From Diabrotica undecimpunctata (taxonomy: Eukaryota > Arthropoda > Insecta > Coleoptera > Chrysomelidae): 64,000 nucleotides of DNA. The stretch lies in NCBI RefSeq assembly GCF_040954645.1, contig NC_092806.1, forward strand, positions 161,692,328-161,756,327, read 5' to 3'. Below are positions 11,140 through 23,079 of the stretch, piece by piece. Within the stretch, counting starts at the first letter, position 1, and each line of letters begins with the position of its first letter. The position numbers were made by a program, and so were the translations under genes. Under the pieces are notes generated by a model. That model was not told where the DNA came from, searched no databases, and was given only the letters and a program-made list of their open reading frames with translations.

Positions 11140-11654
11140 TAAAGTATCTGTTTAAATATAATGAACCATCTAAAGAATCAGAATATAAATGTGTTATTGA
11201 AGATCTAAATTCTCATCTAAGGAAAAAAATGATAAATTCATGGCAAAAAATGTACAATTTATCCAACAAAGGATTATATTATAAAGATATAAAACCAAAA
11301 ATACAGTCCTCAACGTGGTTCAAAAACTCAAATTTTAATAAAGATATGATTAGAATACTATGTAGAATAAGATTTAACCATGCTCTGTCTCCGTTACATA
11401 AATTTAGAATTAATTTAACCGAAACTCCATTTTGCGAATGTGGCGAAGAAGGCTCAATTGAGCATTTAGTTTTAAATTGCTCATTAAATATACGATGTAT
11501 AAACCAATTTATAATAAAAATATACGAGTATATCAATAAGGAAAAAATTAGTATTAAAAGACCTTTTAATTTATCAGATTTAATAAAAACCAATAACTTG
11601 CATATATATGAAATAATTTTTCGCCACATACGTGAAATGAAATTGAATTTCTAA
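11140..11654 (+). pseudogene. RNase H-type LINE, post-RNase H C-terminal tail
   Basis: A 141-codon frame (11229-11654) preceded by in-frame YNEPSKESEYK (from about 11158) matches the tail of Jockey-group LINE polyproteins with RNase H. It contains WQKMYNLSNKGLYYKDIKP, then ILCRIRFNHALSPLHKFRI, then a CEC-x2-E-x5-EHL-x4-C zinc-knuckle-like cluster (FCECGEEGSIEHLVLNCS) at about 11425-11485. The RNase H domain itself is missing. The open frame ends naturally at TAA 11652-11654. It is not independently functional. Confidence 0.75.
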
Positions 11655-12694
11655 ATGTATTATGAAACCTTTTCCTATATTTGCCAAGTAATATGAAGCT
11701 TTGCGCTAGTCTACTATACCGCCTACTGTACTATTTTTTTTTGTATGCTCATTGTGATACGGTTCGTCCATTGACCTGGTACACGCTTGCTACTGATTAC
11801 AAAGTTAACAACTGAAAGTGTTAAGACTGTTAAATGAAAATATGTAAAAGTGGTACTACATTTTTTTAATGCGGTATACATACAACGCCTGGGTGATTTT
11901 CCCAGAATGGCTAAATGCAAAACAAGATTGCTCAAAATAATAAATGGTTAACCTAATAAAACACTACGTTAATATTATTTTAAGAATACATAACAGTGTA
12001 GTTCAAAAAAGCAGGAGAAACAGTCCAACATGTAGAATTAAGAAAGATACAAAAGAATTTAGTACATAGTTTAATGACAAAGATATTCAAGTCATTAAAA
12101 ATTTTTATACTGGAAACAAATATTAAAAATAATTAACACTTTGTTTATTGTCACTGTAATTTAAAATGCGCAGTGAATGAAATAAAACAATTTACCTTAG
12201 AAACAACTGATAGAAAGCAATTAGGAAAAATATCTTAGTGGTACATAAATCTTGTATGTGAAACTTTCGTAATGAACTTGAAATGGCTATAATTGAAATA
12301 GTTGCCGACTTCGGAAACACTTCTAACCTAATTAAAGAATGTCAACAACTTTCGTGTCCCACATTACTCGAATTCGGTTCATCGTGGACCTAGTCTAAGT
12401 TTTCCTCTATCGGTTAGTTATTTACAGTGGAGAACCAATAGATCATACAATAACATAAACATGATACATACCTCCATTTTGATGCATTTTTAAAAAAATT
12501 ATAATAAAATACAGTTAGTCGAAACAAAAAAAAGGTTGTCCAAGAAAGAAAGATATGGTACTTGAAGTGGCTCAGCTTAAAATTCTCTCAAAATCAGAAG
12601 ACAGATGGACCGAATATCTGTCCTTGAACCTTGGACAGTCGACAGAATATATAAATAAGTTAGATGTTCGTTTGTAAACATATATGTAATGTTA
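11655..12694. other. AT-rich spacer
   Basis: No coding similarity, tandem repeat or terminal repeat recognised. The short minus-strand frame at 11723-11935 shows no domain. The region ends at the TA duplication of the next transposon. Confidence 0.4.
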
Positions 12695-12696
12695 TA

Positions 12697-13206
12697 CAGG
12701 GTGAGTCATGAGGAACTTTACATACTTCTACCATATGTAGAGTCCCTCAGGGAGCATATCATGTGGCTACTAAAAAATGTCAACTCCTCTTCTTTATTAA
12801 TTAACAGGGTGATTTGTGTAATTGACCATTTATTTCATTTTAGTGTAGTGTTTATACGGCTAATTTGATTTTTTTAATTTTTGCATGATACAGTACACTA
12901 CTATCAAGCATTGGACTGGTATTAGCTAAACTAAAAAATTCCAGGACTGGCTTTGGAAAAATTAATATAGGGATTCGTATTAAATATTACACCCTGTATA
13001 TATTTTTTTTAAAATGCAATAAGTGATTTTTAAACTACATAAATAGCCAATGAAAACGACATATGCGACAATGTTGTCGCACTTTTATTAAATTTTTAGT
13101 GAACGATCAAATCTTACCAAAAATAGAACAACCATAATGAAGTATCAAATTATAAGGTAATTAATTTAAACAAATGTTATAAATTTCAAACATTTTAATT
13201 GAAATG
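12697..13206 (+). repeat. Left terminal inverted repeat of the DD41D element
   Basis: About 510 bp, matched in reverse complement by 14850-15360. Internal landmarks shared by both arms are GACATATGCGACAATGTTGT, CAATTATAAG-like AT blocks and ACACCCTGTAT. The few differences include one base in GTTGTCGCAC versus GTTGTCTCAC. Low divergence between arms suggests a fairly recent insertion. Confidence 0.9.
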
Positions 13207-13389
13207 ATAAACTGAGTCACTGCACAACAAAAAATAGTAACTACTAACAATAACGAAGAACAATTTAAAAAAAAACTAAAAATATGTACATAGTTATGAT
13301 TAACCCATAAATTGGAACTGGAAAAGATACAATAATGGTAACAAAATAAAAATAATTCAAAATAGATTTTCGAAATGGAACCCTGCAGC

Positions 13390-14406
13390 CTATACACATT
13401 TTTGTTGCCGAATTGTTAATTGACGTATTGAATTACGGATACTCTGGGGATCGTTTCTAATAGTATTACAACAATGTATAATTCTATCAATTAATTGTTG
13501 TCAGTTATTAATATTCACTGCGTAAACTAGTTGCTTCAATCGTCCCCAAATATGGTAATCAACGGGATTGAAATCAGGGGATCTTGAAGGCCACGAAATA
13601 GGACCTGCAAGTCCTATCCACCTGTTGCCATAAACATTATTGAGATGTTGTCTCACTGCCAGTAAAAAGTGTGGGGGCGCCCCCATCATGCTGAAAATAC
13701 ATCCCTCGGATAGCAACGTTCGCGTTGGTAAGCAAATTCGGCAAAATATTTTGTAGAAAGTTCAAATAGACCTGCCCTGTTAAAGGACCATCAAAAAAGT
13801 GAGGACCTACTAATTGGTTATTTATGACACCAATCCACACGTTAACCGAAAACCTTAACTGAGAACGACGTTCTCGAATAGCATGGGGATTTTCTTCTGC
13901 CCACACACGTGAATTTCGTGAATTATTTATCCCGTCTCTGGTAAATTGGGCTTCATCTGTAAATAATGTCCTGTATAGCGTTGGTCGATTATTGTTAATC
14001 CATCTACAAAATTCCAACCTATCGATCTTATCTCCAGCATGTAGTCGCTGAACCATTTGAATGTGATATGGGTATAGATTATTTTTTTGTAAGACTCTAC
14101 TTACTTTTGATTGAGTAACATTGAGTTCTCGACTTACTTGTCTAGTGCTTATTGTAGGGTTCATAGTAACGGCGTCCATAATGTCATCTTCCTGCGCTTC
14201 ATCTACATGTCGCTCTGTTGTTCCACTAGGAAAAGTGCCATTTTCTCGCAAATAATTAAAAACTGACCCAAATGTTGGATGACTGGGAGTTCGACGATAA
14301 GGAAATCTCCTGCGATATTCTCTACTAGCAGCCCTACCATTCCCATTACAGAATCCATAAACAAATATTATGTCTGCATATTCTGTGGTCGAAACTGATG
14401 TGGCAT
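13390..14406 (-). pseudogene. DD41D mariner-group transposase, nearly full length with three point lesions
   Basis: Minus-strand gene of about 338 codons, the usual size for the group. The N-terminus shows EYADIIFVYGFCNGNGRAA and RRFPYRRTPSHPTFGS. A helix-turn-helix follows (TISTRQVSRELNVTQSKVSR). The catalytic residues are all present: Asp in LFTDEAQF (about 13960), Asp in YFQHDG (about 13695) and Asp in SPDFNPVDYHIWG (about 13560). The last two are separated by 41 residues. Lesions seen: one base missing just after the start (ATG at 14406 is out of frame with the rest), one extra G in a G run at about 13681 right after the second Asp, and a TGA in place of a sense codon near 13500. A final stop is at 13390-13392. 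The open parts are 14251-13637 and 13716-13501. Almost intact, but not translatable as is. Confidence 0.88.
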
Positions 14407-14849
14407 TTTGAACGAAAGTAACAAAAGCTCTACCAAAACTAACACAATGTACTTAACGTAGATATGACAGAAGAAATATGTATTCTTGTACATATAAATA
14501 ACAATGGATAATGACAATAATGACAATGGGTATAAAATATCAAGAAACGTCAAACGGTCAACGCCAACCTTCATTTTAAACTTTTTTAGATTTATTTTTA
14601 TTTAGTACAGTTGATGCAATGTATTATTATTTGATATAAAATTTTAATCATTTACAATCAACAAAAACTAACACATACAAGAGGTTTGACTTTTTAATCA
14701 ATTTAATTTATTATTTATCGAAAATAATGCCCCAATACGATCTATGAGTAAAAATTTAAAATTGAAAAACAATTGATTCTATCGTAGAGATAATACAAAG
14801 TGACAGTGAAGATGTTAATTTTCTACGTATTAGATTATGTTGTAGGAAC

Positions 14850-15360
14850 TCATTTTAATTAAAATATTTGAAATTTATAACATTTGTTTAAATTAATACC
14901 TTATAATTTGATACTTCATTATGGTTGTTCTATTTTTGGTAAGATTTGATCGTTCACTAAAAATTTAATAAAAGTGAGACAACATTGTCGCATATGTCGT
15001 TTTCATTGGCTATTTATGTAGTTTGAAAATCACTTATTGCATTTTAAAAAAAAATTTATACAGGGTGTAATATTTAATACGAATCCCTAAATTAATTTTT
15101 CCAAAGCCAGTCCTGGAATTTTTTAGTTTAGCTAATACCAGTCGAATGCTTGATAGTAGTGTACTGTATCATGCAAAAATTAAAAAAATCAAATGAGCCG
15201 TATAAACACTACAGTAAAATGAAATAAATGGTCAATTACACAAATCACCCTGTTAATTAATAAAGAAGAGGAGTTGACATTTTTTAGTGGCCACATGATA
15301 TGCTCCCTGAGGGACTCTACATATGGTAGAAGTATGTAAAGTTCCTCATGACTCACCCTG
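14850..15360 (-). repeat. Right terminal inverted repeat of the DD41D element
   Basis: Inverted partner of 12697-13206, ending at the TA dinucleotide 15361-15362. It stops inside the 5' flank of the transposase gene, which begins 444 bp away on the minus strand. Confidence 0.9.
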
Positions 15361-15362
15361 TA

Positions 15363-16364
15363 TACAAAATATATGTAAATGTGTCAAGTGTCAGACGATA
15401 AATAAATAAGTAACAAAGTTAAACTTCGACCTCAAACTCTGTCGTTTTAACCATAAGGATAGTAAAGTTAATATGTTAAACATTCAAGGACTTACTCAAA
15501 TGATCCAAGAAAAGTTACAAAGTACTTTTTAAAGCAACCAATTAAAAAAGCTATAATTAAAACGAGGGAAGACAAACACGAGCGTGAAACGCCAACTAAA
15601 AGAGAAACATTCGATAGGACGTGGCAATCTACACAATTATTCTATCGCCCAAGCGTCATTTTTTTACCTACACTCAGAAATGTCAGTGATACTTAGAGGT
15701 ATTCAATCCATCTACAAAGGCCAAAGGCGGAATTGGTGACATACTGTATACAGCAAACTTTTACGGTCGCGTCGGTGCGATACGAAATTATGAATAAAAA
15801 TTATTCATCATGAACGCATGGCCTACATTTTTAAATACCAATAATCTCATCTCCAACACATTCAGCGCTGCGTATGTTGTTCCAATCGCGTATTCGCGAA
15901 TTAAATTCTCCAATTTTAAACTTTGTTATGCTAATGGAAAGCAGAATGGAGCAAAAACTTGTACAGAGGAGTATGAAACGTATAATCCTTCAAATATATT
16001 TGCAAACGCTGCAGCTTTGTTTGGATTAATGCGGCATTATAATATCGAATTTTATATGTTTTGTTCGAGTGAAATTGTTCGTAGTATAAAAACAATTATT
16101 TGAATTTGGAACTTTTTATTTCGAAGCGTTAAAGGGCGGATTAAGGTTGTCATTTGGGAAGAATTATGAAAGTTATGTAATGGAAATTAAATGTTCTGTA
16201 AATAAGGGTCTATCTATTTGTGCCTCTATCTATACTGTCTAAGACTATTTTTTTTAAGCACTGGACACACCTGCTTTCCATTATAGGCCTCTGTTCAATG
16301 TTGCTGTAATTCATTTTCGCTCAAAGTCAGTATATTTTTTGAGAGCTAGGTAAAAAAAAGACTA
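15363..16364. other. Spacer with an uncertain 97-codon frame (15810-16103)
   Basis: The plus-strand frame 15810-16103 begins with ATG and has a mixed composition less biased than chance AT frames, with several Cys/Tyr residues. No domain or family is recognised. The surrounding 15400-15800 is somewhat more GC-rich than the neighbouring TE debris and could be old single-copy DNA. I cannot support a gene call. Confidence 0.25.
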
Positions 16365-16812
16365 GATGCCGCCAGATATTATAAAGCTCATAGAAGAAAA
16401 ACGAAAATACACAAATACAAGTAAAGAAAAATACAAAAAAATGAAGAAATTGGTAGAAACGCAGATCAAGTCAAAAAGCGTTTGACAGAGTCACTCATGC
16501 ATGAATTGAACCGCATTCATCTAGATCTCAAGGATATTAATTTAATAAAAAGTCTATACTACAATCAAACAGCGGTCATAGGGATGTAAGATAGTCAGAC
16601 AAACCAAGTAGAAATTCAAAGAGAAATCAGACAGGGATGTGTACTGTCGCCACAATTATTTAATGTGTACTCCAAACTAATATTTTAGGAGGCATTATAG
16701 AAAAGAACTGAAGGTGTAAGGATTGGAGGGAGCATTGTTAATACCATGCAGAGATTTGCAGACGATGCCGCAATCATGACAGAAATTATAAAAGATTTAC
16801 GAATTCTTATAC
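16365..16812 (+). pseudogene. LINE reverse transcriptase fragment (RTE-like)
   Basis: Plus-strand pieces in several frames. A basic EN-RT linker (EEKRKYTNTSKEKYKKMKKL, about 16390-16455) is followed by HELNRIHLDLKDINLIKSLY, then IRQGCVLSPQLFNVYS (about 16630-16680) and the active-site box QRFADDAAIMTEIIKDL (about 16748-16800). Much of the palm between linker and IRQG is deleted. Stops interrupt the frame. It ends where the next LINE copy begins at about 16835. Confidence 0.75.
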
Positions 16813-16834
16813 GATTTCTTACGATATATCATTA

Positions 16835-18044
16835 AAGATGTAACAGTTCTTAACAGATTCACAACAGGTAGCGATCACAGGATGGTCAGAGCAAAAATTA
16901 GTGTTGACGCTAACTATGAAATGAAAAGAAAAATAATTAGAAACTGGGATCTAGTAGATAGAAACAAACTAAGGCAATATAAAGAGATATACAAATACCT
17001 ATTAAAAGAACAACTTACCCAAAAATTAGACAGTGATGATAAAGATATAGACGAAATAGACAACATACTTACACCAACGATGATTACATCAGGAAAAGAA
17101 ATAGCAAAAAAGGATCTAAAAAAGAACAACTATATATCAACAGAAACATTGAAGCTTATGGATAAAACAAGGAAGCTAAACGAAGAAGGAAAAAGGAAAT
17201 CTATAGAATATAGAATCCATAGAAAACAATAAGCAGAATGATAAAAGAAAATAATAGAAAAGAACAATAAATAAAAATAGAAGAAGTAATGCAGAACAAC
17301 AAAAATATGAAATGCTTAAGACCGAAATTAGGTGAGTGTGAAATAAACAAAATAAAAGATGTAAACGGAATAGAAACAAACATTAAAGATGTCATCATAA
17401 ATATAATCCACCATTTCTACTCAGAATTATATAAAACAAAAAAGGAACCACCAGAAAAAATAAAAAACCAACTTAAGGCTAAAATAAAAAATGTCAACTC
17501 AGAGCTACAGCCAGAAATAAGCAAATTAGAAATAAACAAGGCATTGAAAGAAATGAAAAACAACAAATCTCGTGAAAAAGACGGAATAACTGCAGAGATG
17601 CTGAAATATGGTGGAAAAGTGGTAATTAATACTCTACATTATATTTTTAACATATATTAAAAGAAAAAAAATCCCAAACAACTGGAAGGAATCCGTAACC
17701 ATTATCCTACACAAGAAATGGGATAAAGCAGATATAAAAAACTACCATCCTATAACACTCCTCAATGTAATATATAAACTCCTAACAAAAATTTTAACCA
17801 ATAGATTGACGACAAAATTCGACGGATACCAGTCGAAAGAACAAGCTGGTTTTAGAAAGGGATTCAGCACAAGTGACCATTTACTAAGTATGAAAATGCT
17901 TATAGAACGAGCAAATGATTACCACATTCCTCTATATATAGCGTTCATAGATTTCAAAAAGGCTTTCGAACATTGGGCAGTGAAAAGTTCTTTGATTAAC
18001 AGCAGAATTGACCACAGATATACGGAACTAATAGCCAATATATA

Positions 18045-18081
<37 letters not shown>

Positions 18082-19045
18082 AAGCCAAAACAACAATTAA
18101 AGTATATGAGGGAACAAAAACAATACAAATAAATAGAGGCGTGAGACAGGGTGACACAATATCACCGAAACTTTTCAATCAGGCTCTGGAATATATTTTT
18201 AAAAGATTAGAATGGGAAGAAAAGGGTACAACAATTTTCGAACAACGCTTGAACCATCTAAGGTACCCTAATGACATCGCATGGATAACCGATAAAAAAG
18301 AAGAATTATTTGAAATGATGAAAGAACTGGACGTAGAAGCTGGAAAGATAGGCCTTAATATGATTTACAGTAAGACCAAATTCATAACAAATACACATGA
18401 AGACATCACAATGAGGATCGGACAAGATGAAATAGAACAAGTTCAGGATTATATATATCTGGGTCAAACTATAAAACTTAATAAAGGAAACCTAACAGCA
18501 AAGATAAAAAGACGAGATAGACTGGCATGGGCGGCATTTTGCAAAACTAAGCTACATTCTTAAAAACAAAAGATGTCCACAGCATCTTAAGACCAAAGTA
18601 TACAATCAATGCGTACTCCCTGTTCTTACTTATGGTTCCCAAACGTGGACATTTACAAAAGCAAACATGGACAAAATCATAAAAACCCAAAGAGGAATGG
18701 AAAGACAAATGTTGCACATAAGACTAATGGATAAAAGAGAAACGAGTGGATAAGAGAGAAAACAAAAGTCAGGGATGTTAGACAAGAAGTTGCAAAATTG
18801 AAATGGAGATTTGCCGGACACAATATAAGACAAAAAGAAGACCGATGAAACAACATTCTTATAAGTTAGAGACCGTGGGAATATAAACGAAGCAGATGAA
18901 GGCCCCAAATGAGATGGTCAGATGATATCAAGAAGCACGTGGGCTCTAGGTGGATGACTATAGCGACAAACAGAGAAGAATGGAAAAGGATTGGGGAGGT
19001 CTATGTCCAAATATGGACCGAGGAAGACTATTTAAATAGATATAT
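16835..19045 (+). pseudogene. RTE-like LINE, endonuclease end through full RT, multiply frameshifted
   Basis: It starts in the last endonuclease motif (FTTGSDHRMVRAKI, about 16855-16895), continues through the linker (16882-17232) and RT fingers (NNKSREKDGITAEMLKYGG, about 17560-17620). Further motifs are PITLLNVIYKLL, EQAGFRKGFSTSDH, IAFIDFKKAFEH (about 17937-17972), RGVRQGDTISPKLFNQ (about 18138-18185), and the active-site region written LRYPNDIAW (about 18258-18285). There YPND replaces the usual F/YADD, so one catalytic-box position is altered. The C-terminal domain runs VLPVLTYGSQTWTF to IWTEED at 19030. A (TA)n track (18039-18078) interrupts the frame. Non-functional by inspection. Confidence 0.85.
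18039..18078. repeat. (TA)n microsatellite inside LINE coding sequence
   Basis: About 40 bp of TA repeat with one TTTA interruption. It lies between the motifs LIANIY and the RGVRQGD box and breaks the RT frame. It probably expanded after the LINE died. Confidence 0.9.
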
Positions 19046-19069
19046 TACGAATTCTTATACAAATCATTA

Positions 19070-19690
19070 ACAGAGAAAGCAAAAAGATGGGACAACAATT
19101 ATAGATAAAACCAAATACATGGTGATCTCGAAAATCCCTGTTGACAACATCCATCTAACATTGGAGGGTAAACCGTTAGAGAGAGTTGACCAGTCTAACT
19201 ACCTCGAAGCAATTATAAACTCACAGTTAGATTAAGATAAGGAAATAAAGGTCATAATTGAACTAGCTTGAAGAGGATGTATAAAATACAAGTCAATGTT
19301 AACAAATAAGAAATTGAGTATGGTTATCGGATTGAGGTTATCGTCGAATGTTATATATGGTTACAACTGTTTTATGGTGTAGAAACTTGGACTCTAAAAG
19401 CCCAATTCCTAAGAAAACTGAAGGAATTCGAAATGTGGCTCTATAGGCATATTCTAAAAATTCGTTGGACTGCAAAAGTTTCAAACTAAAAAGTGTTAAG
19501 ACGAATTGGACATGACAGAAAGCATGAAACGATTAAAATACGAAAAACATCGTATATGGGCCACATACTTCAAAACGAAAAAATACTCTCTTCTACACGC
19601 CATCATGCAAGTTAGTATAAATAGGAACGGCCTCATTATCGCCTACCCAACGGTTTATTCGAGATGCTAGGTGATATTATTATGTGTCCT
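19070..19690 (+). pseudogene. LINE C-terminal fragment, degenerate
   Basis: Several frames give recognisable post-RT pieces: LEGKPLERVDQSNYLEAIIN (about 19165-19220), a C-x-W-S/L-L-Y-G-V-E-T-W-T-L equivalent (about 19370-19400, broken), a FEMWLYRHILKIRW equivalent (about 19425-19465) and a K-R-L-x-Y-x-x-H region. It belongs to the same style of endonuclease/RT LINE as 20955-23061, but this is an older copy with many stops. Confidence 0.65.
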
Positions 19691-20469
19691 ACAGACAATC
19701 TAAGATACTATCTTAAATCTATACATAAATATCACTATGTATAATAGATATTATGTAGTCGCTTATAGTTGATGCGACATTTTTCTCTTAATAAAAAAAA
19801 CTTTTAGGAAAATTTCGGTTCTAAAAAGTTTTATCGAAAAAGTTTATAGTAAACGAAATAGATAATCATGTTCACCAGCGTGTATCTTTTATCAAATAGC
19901 TGACGATACAAACTCGTCATTTTCATAACCGAATAAATTAAACTTACCCAAACCCTTATTTGTCTCCATTCTGGCAATATCGAATAAAGCCCCGCTTTAG
20001 ATCCGAAGAAGACGTGGCGGCGCGTTCAATAATTTCTTTAATTCCTATCAATTCTACAGATGTATCTCAAAGTATAACTATTAATAATGTCTTTATCCTC
20101 AAACTCCAGTCTCTCTGCTAAATTACTTTGAGCTGGTGTTCATTTCGCAAGTGTTTGACAAAGGAATGGGATTCGGGGGATTTGAATTATATTAATTCAT
20201 CAATTTTCGAATATCTGTTAAGATGGATTCGGAAGACAGAAAATTAATAATAAAAAAAATAGTGAAGTCGCCGAAGAAGTTATTGATCTATACAAGGTAT
20301 TAATCGTAAGTTTTAAGTTTTTGTCAAAGACTTAAAGGAATTTTTTAGATAGACAAAAAACAATATCATTGATTCTAAAGATATTTTCTTGTGAGATTTT
20401 TCGTTTACATTATTATAATTCTTGCAGTGGCGTAGATACAGAAAACTCGCCCTAGCAACATATTGAAAG
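19691..20469. other. Spacer, nothing recognised
   Basis: AT-rich with a modestly GC-rich patch near 19985-20040. No protein or RNA family recognised on either strand. Confidence 0.4.
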
Positions 20470-20950
20470 CTTGTCCTGTTTTCTCCAATATATATCTATC
20501 TACCTAAAAAGGCCAAAATTGTCCACTGCTGAACGTAAGCCTTCCTAAGTTTTTGTCACTCCTCTCTATATTGTGTTTTTTAAATCCAGTTAACAGCAAT
20601 TTTCTTTATGTCGTCGGTCCATCTGCTGGGTGACATGCCTCTATTTTTATACGCTTCGTGTCTCGAAATCTATGTTTTTTGTTCACCGCTTATCCATGAC
20701 TTATTCCTAGCATTGTATTATTTATATTTTTGTTTATTTTTTTATCATAGAAAGTGTTTCAGAACCATAGGTTAGGACAGGGAATCGATGTTGATTAAAC
20801 ACAGACCCACAAACCCATTCAGACTATTCTTTTTAAATCTGTGATTGATTGTCTTTTTCGATACCTATTTCATGCCTCAAATACTTATACCTAGTGTATT
20901 AATAAATAGGTTCTTGATAGGATGAGTTGCTTTTGGTCTGAGTAAACTGA
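20470..20950 (-). pseudogene. RTE-like LINE 3' end, degenerate
   Basis: The minus strand reads YLRHEIGIEKDNQ (about 20890-20850) and later SRWTDDIKKIAVNWI (about 20625-20580), then AYVQQWT (about 20540). This is the standard C-terminal order Y-L-G-H … R-W-x-D-D-I-K … A-Y-V-Q-Q-W. Many stops are present. The RT active site is not present. It ends near 20480 without a clear tail. Confidence 0.7.
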
Positions 20951-20954
20951 CTTT

Positions 20955-23061
20955 CAGAAACTTTCACGGATAAAATTGAGATACTAAATAGGAACAGTAA
21001 GTTAAAGTATCATAAAGATCGCATCTACATAAATAATGATCTGACACCAAAAGAAAAAGAAATACAGAAAAAAAAACAGTTAAAATAGCAAAAGGAAGAA
21101 AAAAGTAAAGAAAAACAGACAAAAATAGGCTATAAAAAGTTGTTTGTGAATGGGAAAGAATGAATATGGGATGAAGAAAAACAACAACTAAAAGAAAATA
21201 CCAAAGAAAAATTGCCAAAAAACTAGTAGAAGAAAAACAACCGGGAAGATATATCATACCGAAACGACAAGGCAAAGGAATACGATCATGGAAAACGGAA
21301 AAATAAACACAAAAGGCTACAATCCAAGGATATAATAAAAATTGGGACTTGGAATGTGAGAGGTACTTATGAGCAGGAAGATTTAAGAAACTTAGACCAA
21401 ATTATGAAAAAATATACAATAGATATCCTTGCCCTGTAAAAAACAAAACAACTGGGAAATGAAATAATAAAAATAGGAAAGAGCACACTGTTTAAGAGTG
21501 TGAGAACCAAGAGATATTTTAAAGTGGGATACATGGTGTCGGAGAAAGTACACAAAGCAGTTGTAAATTTTCAACCAATATCAGACAGAATATGTTACTT
21601 AAGACTCTTAAGAGTAAGAGGAAAGTATAGGAAGATAAGAATCATTAATGTATATGCGCACACTGAAGATAAAGACTTAGAAACCAAAACAGAGTTCTAC
21701 GAAAAACTAAGCACCCTAATAGGGAATATACAGAAATACGATATAAAGATAATCGTTGGTGAAAGTCGGAAAAGAGGAAATATATACAAGAATAACAGAG
21801 GCACGAAGTTTACATAAGGAATCAAATGAAAACGGGAGAAAGTTATTAGGATTTGCTACAGAGAACAAAATGAAGATAGCTAGCACAAAGTTTGATCACA
21901 AAGACATTCATAAGGTAACATGGACTTCTCCCGATGGAAAAATAAAAAATCAGATAGATCATGTCCTAATTGAAAGCAAACATGATAGGGCAATAATCGA
22001 TTGCAGGAGTTACTGAGGGGCAGATACCAACAGTGACCATACACTTATAATAGCAAAACTAAAACAAGAACTACCAATAATACCAAAACCTGTTGAAGAG
22101 TGGCTTAGATAGAAGAGAAGCCTTGTTTAGTATACAGGTGCTAGTACAGAGATGCAGAGATATAAATCAAAATGTGTACATTTGTGCAATCGATTTTGAA
22201 ACGGCTTTTAACAAAGTCCGATATAACAAAATGCTAGAAATATTGGAAACAGCTGGATTGGACGATAAAGATCTACGAATAATTACAAATCTATACTGGC
22301 ATCAAGTGGCAAGAATAAAGGTTGAACAAGAACTGTAGGATGAAATAAATATAAAAAGAGGAGTGAGACAAGGCTGTATATTGTCGCCTTTACTTTTTAA
22401 CTTATATTCGGAGGAAATATTTAAGGAAGCATTAATGGAGACAACCGAAGGTATTATTGTGAATGGAGTAACCTCCACCAATATTAGATATACCGACGAT
22501 ACCTTAGTGCTTGCTAATTGCGGAGAAGACCTTAAAAATCTAATGAACAAAATAAAACAGACTTGTGATCAGTATGGATTAAAACTCAATGTTAAGAAAA
22601 CTAAATATATGATAGTTAGCAAACAAAATTATATATAAGATGACGGTATAAAAGTCGGAGATGCCACACTGGACAGAGTAGAGAAACTCGTGTATCTCGG
22701 CAGTAATATCAATGAGAGCTGGGATCCAACCGCAGAAATTAAAAACCGAATAGAACAAGCCCGAACTGCCTTTGTAAAAATGAGAAACGTACTTTGCAGT
22801 CACGATCTTAGCATTGACCTTAGAGTTCGAATGACATCTTGCTACATCTTTCCTGTCCTGTTGTATGGAGTAGAAACGTGGACTCTAACTGAGGCTATCC
22901 TTAGACGCTTGACAGCCTTTGAGATGTGGGTATACAGACGACTACTGAAAATAAGCTGGATCGACAGAGTTAGAAATAAGGAGGTCCTTAGACGGCTGAA
23001 CCAAACAACACAACAAAAATCTAAGGCAATGGTATGGAAAATCAACTTCATCGTTATTTAG
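20955..23061 (+). pseudogene. LINE with ORF1-like basic region, APE endonuclease and RT; internal deletion
   Basis: It begins with a charged N-terminal region (SKLKYHKDRIYINNDLTPKE, then KIGYKKLFVNGKE, 20985-21165). The APE endonuclease follows: IKIGTWNVRGTYE (about 21340), RTKRYFKVGYMVSEKVHKAV, FQPISDRICYLRLL, then a frameshift that removes the G-D-F-N active-site block (about 21760). FDHKDIHKVTWTSPDGK, NQIDHVLIESKHD and SDHTLIIAKL come next. The EN-RT linker and RT fingers are deleted: at about 22090 the frame jumps to GLDRREALFSIQVLVQRC. RT continues with ICAIDFETAFNKVRYNKM, RGVRQGCILSPLLFNLYSE and RYTDDTLVLANCGEDL, where Thr replaces Ala before the two catalytic Asp. The C-terminal part runs VLLYGVETWTL to RRLNQTTQQ. 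Long open pieces (22363-22638, 22690-23061) remain. Dead because of the deletion and frameshifts. Confidence 0.85.
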
Positions 23062-23079
23062 AGCTGCTGTCAATAAAGT

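Larger units (their letters stand above)
12697..15360 (-). mobile_element. DD41D mariner-group transposon, 2664 bp, with about 510-bp terminal inverted repeats
   Basis: Both ends start CAGGGTGAGTCATGAGGAAC and are flanked by the dinucleotide TA (12695-12696, 15361-15362), as required for the IS630/Tc1/mariner group. The inverted repeats run from 12697 to about 13206 and from about 14850 to 15360. They are almost identical apart from scattered substitutions and 1-bp indels. Between them lies one transposase gene on the minus strand. CAGGGTG ends, very long repeats and DD41D chemistry point to the rosa/Visitor-like branch. Because the whole element is present with both TA sites, it is the most complete DNA transposon in the window. 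The coding frame carries a few point lesions. Confidence 0.9.
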
